NCBI RefSeq assembly: GCF_001721645.1
Contig: NZ_CP017141.1
Span: 3,534,001 to 3,598,000 of the forward strand
From: Pedobacter steynii
GTDB taxonomy: Bacteria > Bacteroidota > Bacteroidia > Sphingobacteriales > Sphingobacteriaceae
DNA: 64,000 bases
Direction of reading: 5' to 3'
The translations under genes were made by a program, and so were the position numbers. Every line of letters starts with the position of its first letter. Positions within the stretch are counted from its first letter, which is position 1. Positions 36,009 through 44,752 of the stretch are shown one piece after another. A model generated the notes under the pieces. That model did not search any database and was not told where the DNA came from. It saw only the letters and a program-made list of their open reading frames with translations.

Positions 36009-37295
36009 TTATGATTTTAAACGAATAGTGATTGCATTTTTGTGTGCCTGCAGACCTTCGGCTTCTGCCAGGACTTCTACAGTACGTCCTATATTAGTTA
36101 AACCCTGTTCTGTGATGTGCTGAAAGGTGATCTTTTTAAGAAAAGAATCCAGAGATACGCCCGAATAGGCCTTCGCAAATCCACTTGTTGGCAGGGTATG
36201 GTTGGTTCCGGAAGCGTAATCTCCTGCGCTTTCAGGCGTCAGGTTGCCGAGAAATACAGATCCTGCATTATAAATCAGGGGTATAAGTGGTTCAAAACCC
36301 GTGGTTGATAAAATCAGGTGTTCCGGAGCATAGGTATTGCTGAACAACATCCCTTGCTCCAGATTGTCTGCCAGTACCACATAAGAGTTGGCAATAGCTT
36401 TGGCAGCAATATCTTTTCTTGGAAGATCCTGTATTTGCAACTCAATCTGCTTCAGGATATTTTCTATAACATTAAGAGAGGTTGCCACTAAAATAGCCTG
36501 GCTATCCGTTCCGTGTTCTGCCTGAGCGAGCAGGTCTGAAGCCACATAAGCCGGGTTTGCGGTCTCATCTGCTAGTACTAAGACCTCTGAAGGACCTGCA
36601 GGCATATCAATTGCCGTCATGGTGGCCGACTGGATCAGCTGCTTCGCCTGCGTCACATAGCGGTTTCCGGGACCAAATATTTTATACACTTTAGGAACGC
36701 TTTCTGTACCGTAGGCCATCGCTGCTACCGCCTGAGCACCACCAACCAGATAGATCCGCTCTATCCCCAGTTTTAAAGCACAGTAGGCCAGGTAGCAATT
36801 GGTCTTTCCATCCTTTTGAGGAGGAGAGCAAACCACAATTTCTTTGCAGCCTGCTAAAACGGCTGGGATACCCAGCATCAGAAAGGTACTGGGCAGTACT
36901 GCAGTCCCACCTGGAATGTATAATCCTACCCGTTCTATCGCCCTTGATTCCCGCCAGCAGTTCACGCCAGGCATGGTCTCAATTCTGCTTTCCGAAACGG
37001 CCTGTGCCGCATGGAAGGTTCTGATATTGGAATACGCCGTGTCAATGGCTTCTTTCTCTGCTGCGGGTATGTCTGCAGCAATGCTTTCAATTTCTTCTTT
37101 ACCCAGGTAAAGTTGCGTCAGGGTGACCTGGTCAAACTGTTGTGCATAATCCAGAAGGGCTGAATCACCTTCAGTTTTTACCCGTTCTACGATGTTCTTT
37201 ACACGATCCTGGATGCTACTATCGTCTTCGAGCTGCCTTAAACAGATTTCTTCAATCTCCTGTTTAGATAAGTCTTTATAACTGTAGATTTTCAA
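36009..37295 (-). CDS. hisD: Histidinol dehydrogenase HisD
   Basis: A 428-residue HisD. It has GLYIPGGTAVLPSTFLML, IFGPGNRYVTQAKQLI and DMPAGPSEVLVLAD (substrate and NAD regions), plus AEHGTDSQAIL and PEHLIL with zinc and catalytic His. It oxidises histidinol to histidine in two steps. A 71-base gap to hisG upstream is the longest inside the operon; no second promoter is evident there. Confidence 0.97.
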   Translation of the reverse strand: MKIYSYKDLSKQEIEEICLRQLEDDSSIQDRVKNIVERVKTEGDSALLDYAQQFDQVTLTQLYLGKEEIESIAADIPAAEKEAIDTAYSNIRTFHAAQAVSESRIETMPGVNCWRESRAIERVGLYIPGGTAVLPSTFLMLGIPAVLAGCKEIVVCSPPQKDGKTNCYLAYCALKLGIERIYLVGGAQAVAAMAYGTESVPKVYKIFGPGNRYVTQAKQLIQSATMTAIDMPAGPSEVLVLADETANPAYVASDLLAQAEHGTDSQAILVATSLNVIENILKQIELQIQDLPRKDIAAKAIANSYVVLADNLEQGMLFSNTYAPEHLILSTTGFEPLIPLIYNAGSVFLGNLTPESAGDYASGTNHTLPTSGFAKAYSGVSLDSFLKKITFQHITEQGLTNIGRTVEVLAEAEGLQAHKNAITIRLKS

Positions 37296-37366
37296 TGTGT
37301 TATGTTTTTAGTTTAACTTGTAGTTAATGCAGTTTTGTGTCTTTTTGTCAGGTAATCGCCTTGGTT

Positions 37367-38218
37367 TTAGGCAATTATTTTTTCAATTGGCATCACTACT
37401 ATCCCCTGTGCACCTGCAGCTTTTAGGCTGTTGATCTTTTCCCAGAAGTCGTGCTCTGCAATAACAGAATGAACAGCAACCCAGTCCTCATCAAACAATG
37501 GAACTACCGTTGGGCTTTTTACTCCAGGTAATAAATCCACCACTTTTTTAAGGTTTACCTTAGCCACATTGAGCACTACATATTTGGTTTCTTTAGCGCG
37601 TAAAACAGAAAGTATTCTCTGTAATAATTCCTGAACTTCCGGCAGCAATTCAGAGCCTTTGCTTCCGATCAGTACTGCTTCAGATTTCATCACTTCCGAG
37701 AAAGGTTTGAGTCCATTGCTCTTTAATGTTCCACCGGTGGAAACGATATCGCAGATCGCATCGCTTAATCCTAAACCCGGACCAATTTCCACAGATCCTG
37801 AAATCGTTCTGATGTCTGCATTTACATGGTTCTCTTTAAGATACTTTTCCAGGATTACCGGATAAGATGTTGCAATCGCTTTTCCTTCCAGTTGTGCCAC
37901 CTCAGTGATCCGGCTTTCATTAGGAATAGCAATCTTAAGGGTGCATTTTCCGAAACCTAATTTCTGAAGATAGGTCACTTCGGCGCCAGCCTCGACGATT
38001 ACATTTTCGCCTACAATGCCGAGGTCTGCAATTCCATCCTGAACATATTCGGGAATATCATCATCTCTCAGAAAAAGAATCTCTAAAGGGAAATTGGTAA
38101 CAGTGGATATAAGGGAGCTTTTGTAGTTTTCAAATGATAAACCACAATTTTTAAGAATCTCTACTGATTTTTCGTTTAGTCTACCCGATTTCTGGATAGC
38201 AATTTTAAGTGTTTTCAA
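37367..38218 (-). CDS. hisG: ATP phosphoribosyltransferase HisG, long form
   Basis: A 283-residue long-form HisG. The catalytic domains include LKIAIQKSGRLNEKSVEIL and DAICDIVSTGGTL. A C-terminal ACT-like domain (about 205-283) normally binds histidine for feedback inhibition, so no HisZ is needed. The start codon is TTG, with a TAA immediately upstream in frame, so no earlier start is possible. It is the first enzyme of the pathway and lies 73 bases after the His-rich leader ORF. Confidence 0.96.
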   Translation of the reverse strand: MKTLKIAIQKSGRLNEKSVEILKNCGLSFENYKSSLISTVTNFPLEILFLRDDDIPEYVQDGIADLGIVGENVIVEAGAEVTYLQKLGFGKCTLKIAIPNESRITEVAQLEGKAIATSYPVILEKYLKENHVNADIRTISGSVEIGPGLGLSDAICDIVSTGGTLKSNGLKPFSEVMKSEAVLIGSKGSELLPEVQELLQRILSVLRAKETKYVVLNVAKVNLKKVVDLLPGVKSPTVVPLFDEDWVAVHSVIAEHDFWEKINSLKAAGAQGIVVMPIEKIIA

Positions 38219-38290
38219 TTATGCTGTGTTGAAATTTGTTGATTATTGGACAAGAAGATAGTTCCGAAACAAGTTTTGAAGTACAAAACA

Positions 38291-38353
38291 TTACATATAC
38301 ATCGCCGACAGGCGATGGTGCAAATGTAAGTGATGGTTCAAAATTTGATTCAT
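38291..38353 (-). CDS. hisL: Histidine operon leader peptide with HHLHLHH
   Basis: A 20-codon ORF that is easy to miss, ATG at 38353 and TAA at 38291. Its central residues are HHLHLHH: five His codons (CAT and CAC) in seven. It lies between a good promoter and hisG on the same strand. Chance occurrence of this pattern exactly upstream of hisG is very unlikely. By analogy with proteobacterial hisL, ribosome stalling at His codons when His-tRNA is scarce should raise hisG expression. No clear U-tract terminator follows, so the downstream step may differ from the enterobacterial one. Confidence 0.85.
   Translation of the reverse strand: MNQILNHHLHLHHRLSAMYM
38300..38317 (-). promoter_or_regulatory. 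Hairpin overlapping the last His codon of the leader
   Basis: CATCGCC, a TGTC loop and GGCGATG form a perfect 7-bp stem at 38300-38317. It includes the last His codon and the Arg-Leu-Ser-Ala-Met codons after it. A ribosome stalled on the His run would cover part of it and melt it. It is the most GC-rich element in the leader. It has no U-tract, so it might act as a pause or translational switch rather than a terminator. Confidence 0.6.
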
Positions 38354-38402
38354 AATTCTATTTAAGTCCTTAATCAACAATGACTAGCATGTTGAGGAAG
38401 TG

Positions 38403-38432
38403 CAAATATATAGATACAAATTACAAATCAAA
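38403..38432 (-). promoter_or_regulatory. Promoter of the histidine operon
   Basis: On the minus strand, TTTG (38432-38429), an 18-base spacer and TATATTTG (38410-38403) fit the Bacteroidota -33/-7 pattern completely. Transcription would start near 38396, about 43 bases before the leader ATG and 178 before hisG. Confidence 0.7.
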
Positions 38433-38490
38433 ATATATATGGCATTTTATTTGATTATATCGCTTCAATAAATATAATTAACATCTAGTT

Positions 38491-40086
38491 TTGCAAAAAA
38501 ATACCATCTTGAAAAAAGCGTTACTCTTATTGATCCCCTTTTGTCTGCTGTTAAATGCCTGTTCCTGGTTCAAAGATACCCCAGAGGTCGGTTTGGTCCT
38601 TTCAGAGCACTTTGACAGAAAATTATATAAGGACTTTGATACTGCAGCCTATAATGTAGTGTTTAGGAAACACTACGACTCCTTAAAAGCTAAATTATCC
38701 AATCCCAATACCTTAAAAAGATTCTACGATGAGCACAACTATGAACCTCGTCTGGTTACCCAGTATTTTCCTGTTGGGGCCCTCGACACACTGGAAGCAT
38801 ACATTAGCAAAAGTGAAGATCATGGTTTTAATCCGGATAATTTTCGTCAGAAACAGCTGAGTACATCTTTAAAGGAGCTTTCTGAGAATAAATTCCAAAA
38901 GATAGAAGAAGTATATCCTGTGATTGCCGATCTGGAGCTCAATGCTGCAGAGGCACTCATCAAATACGACAATTACATGAATTACGGGGTGGTAAACCCA
39001 CGTAAACTTTTTTCCAGGTATTATGTTCCCGTAAAACGTCCGGATAGCGCAAGCATGTTTGCTGCCCTGGGAACTAAAGACCTGGGAAAGTTATTGAAAG
39101 ATGTCCAACCTTCTTCTAAACAGTATAAGGCACTCCAGCATAGGCTAAACATCTTAAAAGCTGACGGACTGGGAAAAAGTGACCAGGCAAAAACGATCAT
39201 GGTCAATATGGAACGTTTGAGGTGGAAGTTACCCGAGATGGGAAAGGAATATGTGGAAGTAAATATCCCTGATTTTTCGCTTACCTGGTTTAGCGAAGAA
39301 GACACGGTAACCCATATGAAAGTGTGTGTAGGGGGGAAAAGAGAAGAAGGATATGCCGAGAAGATCGCCAGATATGCGAAAACAGGAAACCTGGACGATA
39401 AGCCTAAAAACCATGAGACGCCAATCCTTTACAGTAAATTGAACTCTATTCAGGTAAACCCGATCTGGAACATTCCGGTAAGCATCGCCAGAAATGAAAT
39501 TTACTGGATGGCCCGCAGAGACCCTTATTATCTTTCCAATAGCAATATCAACGTATACCGCAATGGAAAACTCATTGGGGAGCCAGATACCATTCAATGG
39601 AGCAATTATTCGAGAGAAAAGCTGCCTTATCAGTTTAAGCAAGGTTCAGGAAACGGGAATGCCTTAGGTAAATTCAAGTTCATCTTTGACAACGGTTCCA
39701 GCATTTATCTGCACGATACCAATAATAAAAGTGGCTTTAACAAAGCCAATCGTGCCATTAGCCATGGTTGTGTACGGGTAGAAAAGCCGTTGGAATTTGC
39801 AGAGAACCTGGTGAAAGACAAATATCGTTACGATCAGCTCAGGATGGAGGTAAATCTTCCGCCATTGGATACCAACCGGATGAATGTTTACAGAAAGAAA
39901 CTAGCTAAAAAAGCAGATACCGTAAATATATTTAAGTTGAGGCCAACCTGGTTTGGAACGAAAAAACCTGTTCCCTTGATTATCAACTATATCACAGCAT
40001 GGTCAGAGAAGGGTAGCATCCAATTCAGACCGGATGTCTACGGTTTAGATGAAACTTTATGGCTGGCTATGAAAAAATTCATGTAA
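38491..40086 (+). CDS. L,D-transpeptidase, YcbB-like lipoprotein
   Basis: A 531-residue protein that begins at a TTG (38491) or a second TTG at 38509. Both are in frame after a TAA at 38479 and no ATG is available. The lipobox is LLLNAC (Cys near residue 24). A long N-terminal scaffold (about 40-300) precedes the YkuD catalytic domain with SHGCVRVEKP, catalytic Cys427, and an upstream IYLHDTN. The family makes 3-3 peptidoglycan cross-links or attaches proteins. It starts the long plus-strand series after the his promoter region. Confidence 0.88.
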   Translation: MQKNTILKKALLLLIPFCLLLNACSWFKDTPEVGLVLSEHFDRKLYKDFDTAAYNVVFRKHYDSLKAKLSNPNTLKRFYDEHNYEPRLVTQYFPVGALDTLEAYISKSEDHGFNPDNFRQKQLSTSLKELSENKFQKIEEVYPVIADLELNAAEALIKYDNYMNYGVVNPRKLFSRYYVPVKRPDSASMFAALGTKDLGKLLKDVQPSSKQYKALQHRLNILKADGLGKSDQAKTIMVNMERLRWKLPEMGKEYVEVNIPDFSLTWFSEEDTVTHMKVCVGGKREEGYAEKIARYAKTGNLDDKPKNHETPILYSKLNSIQVNPIWNIPVSIARNEIYWMARRDPYYLSNSNINVYRNGKLIGEPDTIQWSNYSREKLPYQFKQGSGNGNALGKFKFIFDNGSSIYLHDTNNKSGFNKANRAISHGCVRVEKPLEFAENLVKDKYRYDQLRMEVNLPPLDTNRMNVYRKKLAKKADTVNIFKLRPTWFGTKKPVPLIINYITAWSEKGSIQFRPDVYGLDETLWLAMKKFM

Positions 40087-40107
40087 AAGTTCTACCTTTG
40101 GTTTTTA

Positions 40108-42153
40108 ATGAATTTCCTATACCCAGGTTTTCTTTTTGCACTGCTGGCAATAGCCATTCCTATTGCAATTCACTTATTTAATTTCAGGAAATTCAAGAAA
40201 GTATATTTTAGTAATGTACAATTCTTAAAGGAAGCCAAAGAACAGAACTCCTCCAGGGAAAAGCTTAAACACTTACTTGTCCTCATCAGCAGGATCCTTG
40301 CGGTGATCTTTCTGGTCCTTGCTTTTGCCAGGCCTTTTATTCCTTTATCTTCCGCCGGAGATCCCGGCAGAAGAAACCTGATCAGCGTCTATATTGACAA
40401 CTCTTATAGCATGGAGACGGTCAACAAAGAAGGAAACTTGCTCGATGAAGCCAAAAGAAAAGCCAAGGAGATTGCGGCAGCCTATCAGCTCAACGATCAG
40501 TTTCAGTTGCTCAGCAATGACTTTGACAGCAAACATCAGCGGGCAGTCAACAAAGAAGAGTTTATTCGGCTGCTGGACGAAATCAGGATTTCCCCTGCCA
40601 GCAGAAGTCTGCAGCAAGTGGTCAACAGGCTGCAACGTGAAAGTGGGGCCAACAGGAATCAGATCGCTTACCTATTGTCGGATTTCCAGCAAAGCTTTGT
40701 CGGCAGTCAGCCCATTCAGGCAGATAAAGACGTCCGGTATTCCTTCATTAAATTAAATGCAAACAGCCTTCCTAATATTTCGGTAGACAGTGTATGGAGC
40801 TTATCGCCCGTGCATCAACCCAATCAGGCGGAGCAGCTTGTTGTTCAGCTCCACAATTACGGAGAAGAAGATGCAACCGATATTCCCATTAAACTGACTA
40901 TCAATCAACAACAAAAAGCCATTAGTAATACTAAAGTTCCTGCTGGCAAATCTGTGAAAGACACGCTATCCTTTAGTGGATTGCAAAAAGGATGGCAAAA
41001 AGGAGTACTGAAAATAAAAGACTTTCCACTCACCTTTGACGATGAGCTCAACTTCAGCTTCCAGGTAAATACCGAGATGAAAGTATTGAACATCAGCGGA
41101 GACCCTTCGCAGAAGTTTATTAAATCCCTGTTTGCTGCCGATCCTTATTTTAAGCTCAGTGAAATGCCAGAGGCGAATATCAAATATTCCAGTTTTCCTG
41201 AATATAGCCTTATTGTACTCAGTGGCTTAAAGCAACCTTCATCCGGACTTGCACAACAATTGAAAAGCTATGTGCAAAACGGAGGATCCATAGTGATCTT
41301 TCCTGATCTGGATGCCAATGGTGCGATATATACGCCATTTTTAACTGCCTTATCTCTGCCTGCAGTAAAACAACTCAATTCCGGACCAGCTATTGCGAGT
41401 AGTATCGAACTCAAAGACCCCATCTTTAAAGATGTGTTTGATCAGGTTCCTGCCAATATGGATCTTCCCGTTGTAAACCGTTATTTCAGTTATCTGGAAC
41501 GGAACGCGGGAGGGAAACAGGGGATTCTCCAATTGCCATTGGGTCAGTTTCTTTTTGCCAGGTATGCATCCGGAGCGGGAAAAATGTACCTGGCAGCCAG
41601 CTCGCTCGATCCTAAAGATGGCAACCTGTCCAGACATCCGGTATTTGTACCTATGATGCTTAAAATTGCTTTTTCAAGTGCCAAAGAACTGCCTTTATAC
41701 TATACTTCAGGACAGAGCGATCTGCTGGAGCATGAAAAGATCTCTTTAGGTGCCAATCAATCTTTAACCTTAAAATCAAATGGGGTAGAGGTCATTCCTG
41801 AAGTCAGACAAATGCCTGGGAAAACCCTTTTATACGTAGCCGATCAGATTCGTAAACCTGGTTTCTACGACCTGAAGAAAGCCGATTCCGTATTAGCCGT
41901 GGTTGCCTTCAACGATAACAGAAGAGAGTCTGATATGCATTATGCCACAGACCAAAACCTGAGCAGCTTATTTGGCAAACAGAAGATCGCTCTATATAAT
42001 TCTCAGAAAGATGCCATGTCTTTAAATATTCAGGCAAAAAATAACAGCGTAGAGTTATGGAAACTTTGCCTAATTTTGGCTGTTGTTTTTTTAGCCATTG
42101 AAATACTATTGATCCGATTTTTTAATAAAACAAAAAACACACAAACACCATGA
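40108..42153 (+). CDS. BatA-domain membrane protein with vWA-like region
   Basis: A 681-residue protein. The N-terminal BatA domain (residues 1-80: FLYPGFLFALLAIAIPIAIHLFNFRKFKKVYFS) has two membrane helices. A vWA-like segment (about 90-230) has VYIDNSYSMETV, a partial DxSxS motif with N in place of the second residue. The large periplasmic part ends in a helix near 640-660. BatA relatives belong to aerotolerance or MoxR-associated systems. Its stop overlaps the next start by 4 bases. Confidence 0.85.
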   Translation: MNFLYPGFLFALLAIAIPIAIHLFNFRKFKKVYFSNVQFLKEAKEQNSSREKLKHLLVLISRILAVIFLVLAFARPFIPLSSAGDPGRRNLISVYIDNSYSMETVNKEGNLLDEAKRKAKEIAAAYQLNDQFQLLSNDFDSKHQRAVNKEEFIRLLDEIRISPASRSLQQVVNRLQRESGANRNQIAYLLSDFQQSFVGSQPIQADKDVRYSFIKLNANSLPNISVDSVWSLSPVHQPNQAEQLVVQLHNYGEEDATDIPIKLTINQQQKAISNTKVPAGKSVKDTLSFSGLQKGWQKGVLKIKDFPLTFDDELNFSFQVNTEMKVLNISGDPSQKFIKSLFAADPYFKLSEMPEANIKYSSFPEYSLIVLSGLKQPSSGLAQQLKSYVQNGGSIVIFPDLDANGAIYTPFLTALSLPAVKQLNSGPAIASSIELKDPIFKDVFDQVPANMDLPVVNRYFSYLERNAGGKQGILQLPLGQFLFARYASGAGKMYLAASSLDPKDGNLSRHPVFVPMMLKIAFSSAKELPLYYTSGQSDLLEHEKISLGANQSLTLKSNGVEVIPEVRQMPGKTLLYVADQIRKPGFYDLKKADSVLAVVAFNDNRRESDMHYATDQNLSSLFGKQKIALYNSQKDAMSLNIQAKNNSVELWKLCLILAVVFLAIEILLIRFFNKTKNTQTP

Positions 42154-43412
42154 ATCTTCTCATCACTGGCGTAACTATTGCCGACCCAAACAGCCAGTTC
42201 AATCAAAAAACTTGTGATGTACGTGTAGAACAGGGCAAGATTACTGCTATTGGGAATAACCTGAAGCCTGCAAATCAGGAAGAAGTTTTTGATGGAACCG
42301 GTGCAATTTTATCCCCCGGATTCTTTGACCTGAACTGCTCCATCGGAGATCCGGGATTCGAAACCAAAGAAGATATAGAAACGGCGACCAAAGCGGCAAT
42401 GTCAGGAGGTTTTACCGGATTGGCTGTTCTGCCACACACCAAACCCGTGGTTCATTCCAAAGGAGAGGTGGCCTATATCCTCAACAAAGCAAAAGGAAAT
42501 CTGGTACAAGTATTACCAATAGGTGCGGTAAGTCATGATCTGGAAGGTAAAGAACTGGCAGAAATGTACGATATGAAACAATCTGGTGCGATAGCCTTCT
42601 CTGATGGCAGCAAGCCGATTACAGATGATGGTTTCATGAGCCGTGCCCTGCAATATGTTAAAGGCTTTAATGGACTGATGATGGTTCATCCGGAAAATAA
42701 ATCCATTGCCGGCAAATCACAGATCAATGAAAGCAAAACCAGTGTACTCTTAGGAATGAAAGGTGTGCCTGCCTTAGCCGAAGAAATGCACATCAGCAGA
42801 GATATTTTCCTTGCTACTTACCATGATGCTCCGCTACACATCAGCAACATTACTACTGCCGGATCGGTAGCGTTGATTAAAAAGGCAAAAAAAGACGGAG
42901 TAAAGATCAGCTGTGATGTCGCTGCACATTATCTGGTATTTACCGAAGAGTTGTTAAACGATTTCGACAGCAATTACAAAGTGAAACCTCCATTGCGTGG
43001 AAAGTCCGATATCAAAGCCTTATTGAATGGCTTAAAAGACGGAACCATTGATGCGGTATGTTCACAACACCGTCCGCAGGAGATTGAATTTAAAGCTGTA
43101 GAATTTGAGATTGCGTCGTATGGAATCATTGCCCTGCAAACAGTTTTACCATTGTTGATCAAAGCCGGACTTGATGCCGGTCAGATTGCAGAAAAGCTGT
43201 CTGTCAATCCCCGCAAACTATTAAACCTTCCGGTGCCTGTGATCGAAGAGAATGCTGAAGCAAACTTCACTGTTTATCATCCGGCAAAGGAATGGGAATA
43301 CAATACCACAAATAATCAGTCAAAATCGGCAAATTCGCCACTTTTGAATAAAAAATTAACCGGTAAAGTTCAACTGGTATATAATAACAAACAATTACAA
43401 GCATATGGATAA
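42150..43412 (+). CDS. Dihydroorotase-like amidohydrolase lacking key metal ligands
   Basis: A 420-residue amidohydrolase of the class I dihydroorotase type. The usual HxH metal motif is replaced by NCS (residues 62-64 in FFDLNCSIGDPG). The usual late Asp is a Gln (residue 306 in CSQHRP). Some His ligands persist (VHPENKS, LHISNIT). Dihydroorotase normally closes carbamoyl aspartate to dihydroorotate. Without these ligands this copy may be non-catalytic, like PyrC' partners of aspartate transcarbamoylase, or use other chemistry. Many Bacteroidota carry such divergent copies. Confidence 0.8.
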   Translation: MNLLITGVTIADPNSQFNQKTCDVRVEQGKITAIGNNLKPANQEEVFDGTGAILSPGFFDLNCSIGDPGFETKEDIETATKAAMSGGFTGLAVLPHTKPVVHSKGEVAYILNKAKGNLVQVLPIGAVSHDLEGKELAEMYDMKQSGAIAFSDGSKPITDDGFMSRALQYVKGFNGLMMVHPENKSIAGKSQINESKTSVLLGMKGVPALAEEMHISRDIFLATYHDAPLHISNITTAGSVALIKKAKKDGVKISCDVAAHYLVFTEELLNDFDSNYKVKPPLRGKSDIKALLNGLKDGTIDAVCSQHRPQEIEFKAVEFEIASYGIIALQTVLPLLIKAGLDAGQIAEKLSVNPRKLLNLPVPVIEENAEANFTVYHPAKEWEYNTTNNQSKSANSPLLNKKLTGKVQLVYNNKQLQAYG

Positions 43413-44076
43413 TCATGTAAGAACAGCGCTGATTGCGTCGTTAGATAAATTTGCTGCGGTATCTGGAAAGGATTCCATCAAATTAGAAGAAGGGTTGATC
43501 GAAGTATTTAGTAAGGATCTTGGCTTCCTGGAAAAAGTAGCGGAATTCGACGAAGTGTTTAACGAATATCCTGTTTTTGAGGAGTTAAGAGAAGTTTTCT
43601 TTGACCTGCTGATGATCAATTTCTTCGCCAGTGACGTGAAGAAGCTGGAAGAAGATTACCTGGAATCAGATGAGTGGGCAGATATTGAAGAGGAGACCAT
43701 TGAAAGAGGTACCGAGCTTTTAAATCTGTTGTTGTACATCAATGAATGCCATGATGAGCGCATTAAACCAGAGCTGGGCGACTTCCTGAAAGAATTCTTG
43801 CTGGTAGAAGAAGATGAATTTCAAGACGAATTTCATATCTACGAAGACCTCATCAGCAACCAGAACCTGGTAGAGAGCAGTATCGAAGATATCTGTAGTC
43901 ATGTTGGAATGATTGAAATAGGCGAAGAAATGGAAGACTTATTTATTCCTTTTATGGCCTTCTTCCATCAGCCAAAAGAAAATGAACAAGTATTGAAAGA
44001 CTTACAGGAGTTTAGCCCAAATAAATCGTTTGATGTTGCAGTTTATTCGTTAATTGCTAATTTTAACAAAAACTAA
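43405..44076 (+). CDS. Conserved acidic protein of unknown function
   Basis: A 223-residue, highly acidic and helical protein (for example KKLEEDYLESDEWADIEEETIERG). No signal peptide or membrane helix. It overlaps the dihydroorotase-like stop by 8 bases, so translation is probably coupled. No known domain is recognised. Its conserved neighbours suggest a cytoplasmic partner of that protein or of the following membrane protein. Confidence 0.75.
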   Translation: MDNHVRTALIASLDKFAAVSGKDSIKLEEGLIEVFSKDLGFLEKVAEFDEVFNEYPVFEELREVFFDLLMINFFASDVKKLEEDYLESDEWADIEEETIERGTELLNLLLYINECHDERIKPELGDFLKEFLLVEEDEFQDEFHIYEDLISNQNLVESSIEDICSHVGMIEIGEEMEDLFIPFMAFFHQPKENEQVLKDLQEFSPNKSFDVAVYSLIANFNKN

Positions 44077-44099
44077 ACTATTCATCAATTCAAAAGAAC

Positions 44100-44663
44100 A
44101 TGAAAGAAACAGCGACTCTTAACCAATTATCTGCTAAAAATGGTGTCATCATTGCAATTGTGATTGTGGTGCTTTCCCTGGTTATCCATTTTATCAATCC
44201 GATGATGCCTTATACCAATTTCTGGGTGCAGATTGGAATATTCGTGCTTTGCATTAGTTTGCTGGTGTATTCTGGCAAGTCTATCCGGACTGAGTTAGGC
44301 GGATACTGGAGCTTTGGTGATGCATTTAAATCATTTCTGATCATTGCCCTTATCCTTACAGCGGCGACTACACTTTATAACATTCTGTTAATGACAGTGA
44401 TTGACCCGGGACTTCCAGCTAAAGCTGCGGCAGCAATGGAAGAAAGTCAGCGGAGTATGATGGGTAAAATGGGAATGTCTGATGAACAGATCGATGAGGC
44501 ATTGGCAAAAGCGGGAAGTATGGAAGAGAAGCTAAAGATTACGCCTAAAAATATCATCACCAGCTTTGGCGTAGGTCTGGCAATTTATAGTGTAATTGCA
44601 TTGATCCTTGCTGCCATTCTTAAAAAGAATCCTCCGCTTTTTAAATCAGGAGTTGAAGAGTAA
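44100..44663 (+). CDS. DUF4199 membrane protein
   Basis: A 187-residue protein with four hydrophobic segments (about 14-32, 40-56, 70-92 and 155-175). A soluble loop with Met/Ala-rich helices (EESQRSMMGKMGMSDEQIDEALAKAG) separates the last two. The layout fits DUF4199, common in Bacteroidota. Its function is unknown. It is the last gene before a strong terminator. Confidence 0.75.
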   Translation: MKETATLNQLSAKNGVIIAIVIVVLSLVIHFINPMMPYTNFWVQIGIFVLCISLLVYSGKSIRTELGGYWSFGDAFKSFLIIALILTAATTLYNILLMTVIDPGLPAKAAAAMEESQRSMMGKMGMSDEQIDEALAKAGSMEEKLKITPKNIITSFGVGLAIYSVIALILAAILKKNPPLFKSGVEE

Positions 44664-44682
44664 TTCTAAAACAATTAATATT

Positions 44683-44728
44683 GCAACGTGCAGTTTTATC
44701 ATTTTATTTGATGAAATTTGCACGTTGC
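44683..44728 (+). terminator. Terminator after the DUF4199 gene
   Basis: A perfect 10-bp outer stem, GCAACGTGCA (44683-44692) with TGCACGTTGC (44719-44728), encloses an inner AT-rich hairpin. A run of eight T bases follows. Confidence 0.9.
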
Positions 44729-44752
44729 TTTTTTTTAGCACGTTATTAAGTC

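Noticed and set aside
38205..38291. 28-codon frame starting at TAATG after the his leader
   Set aside because: Not listed as a gene, because a frame of this length is likely by chance and its product has no recognisable feature; kept only as a finding.
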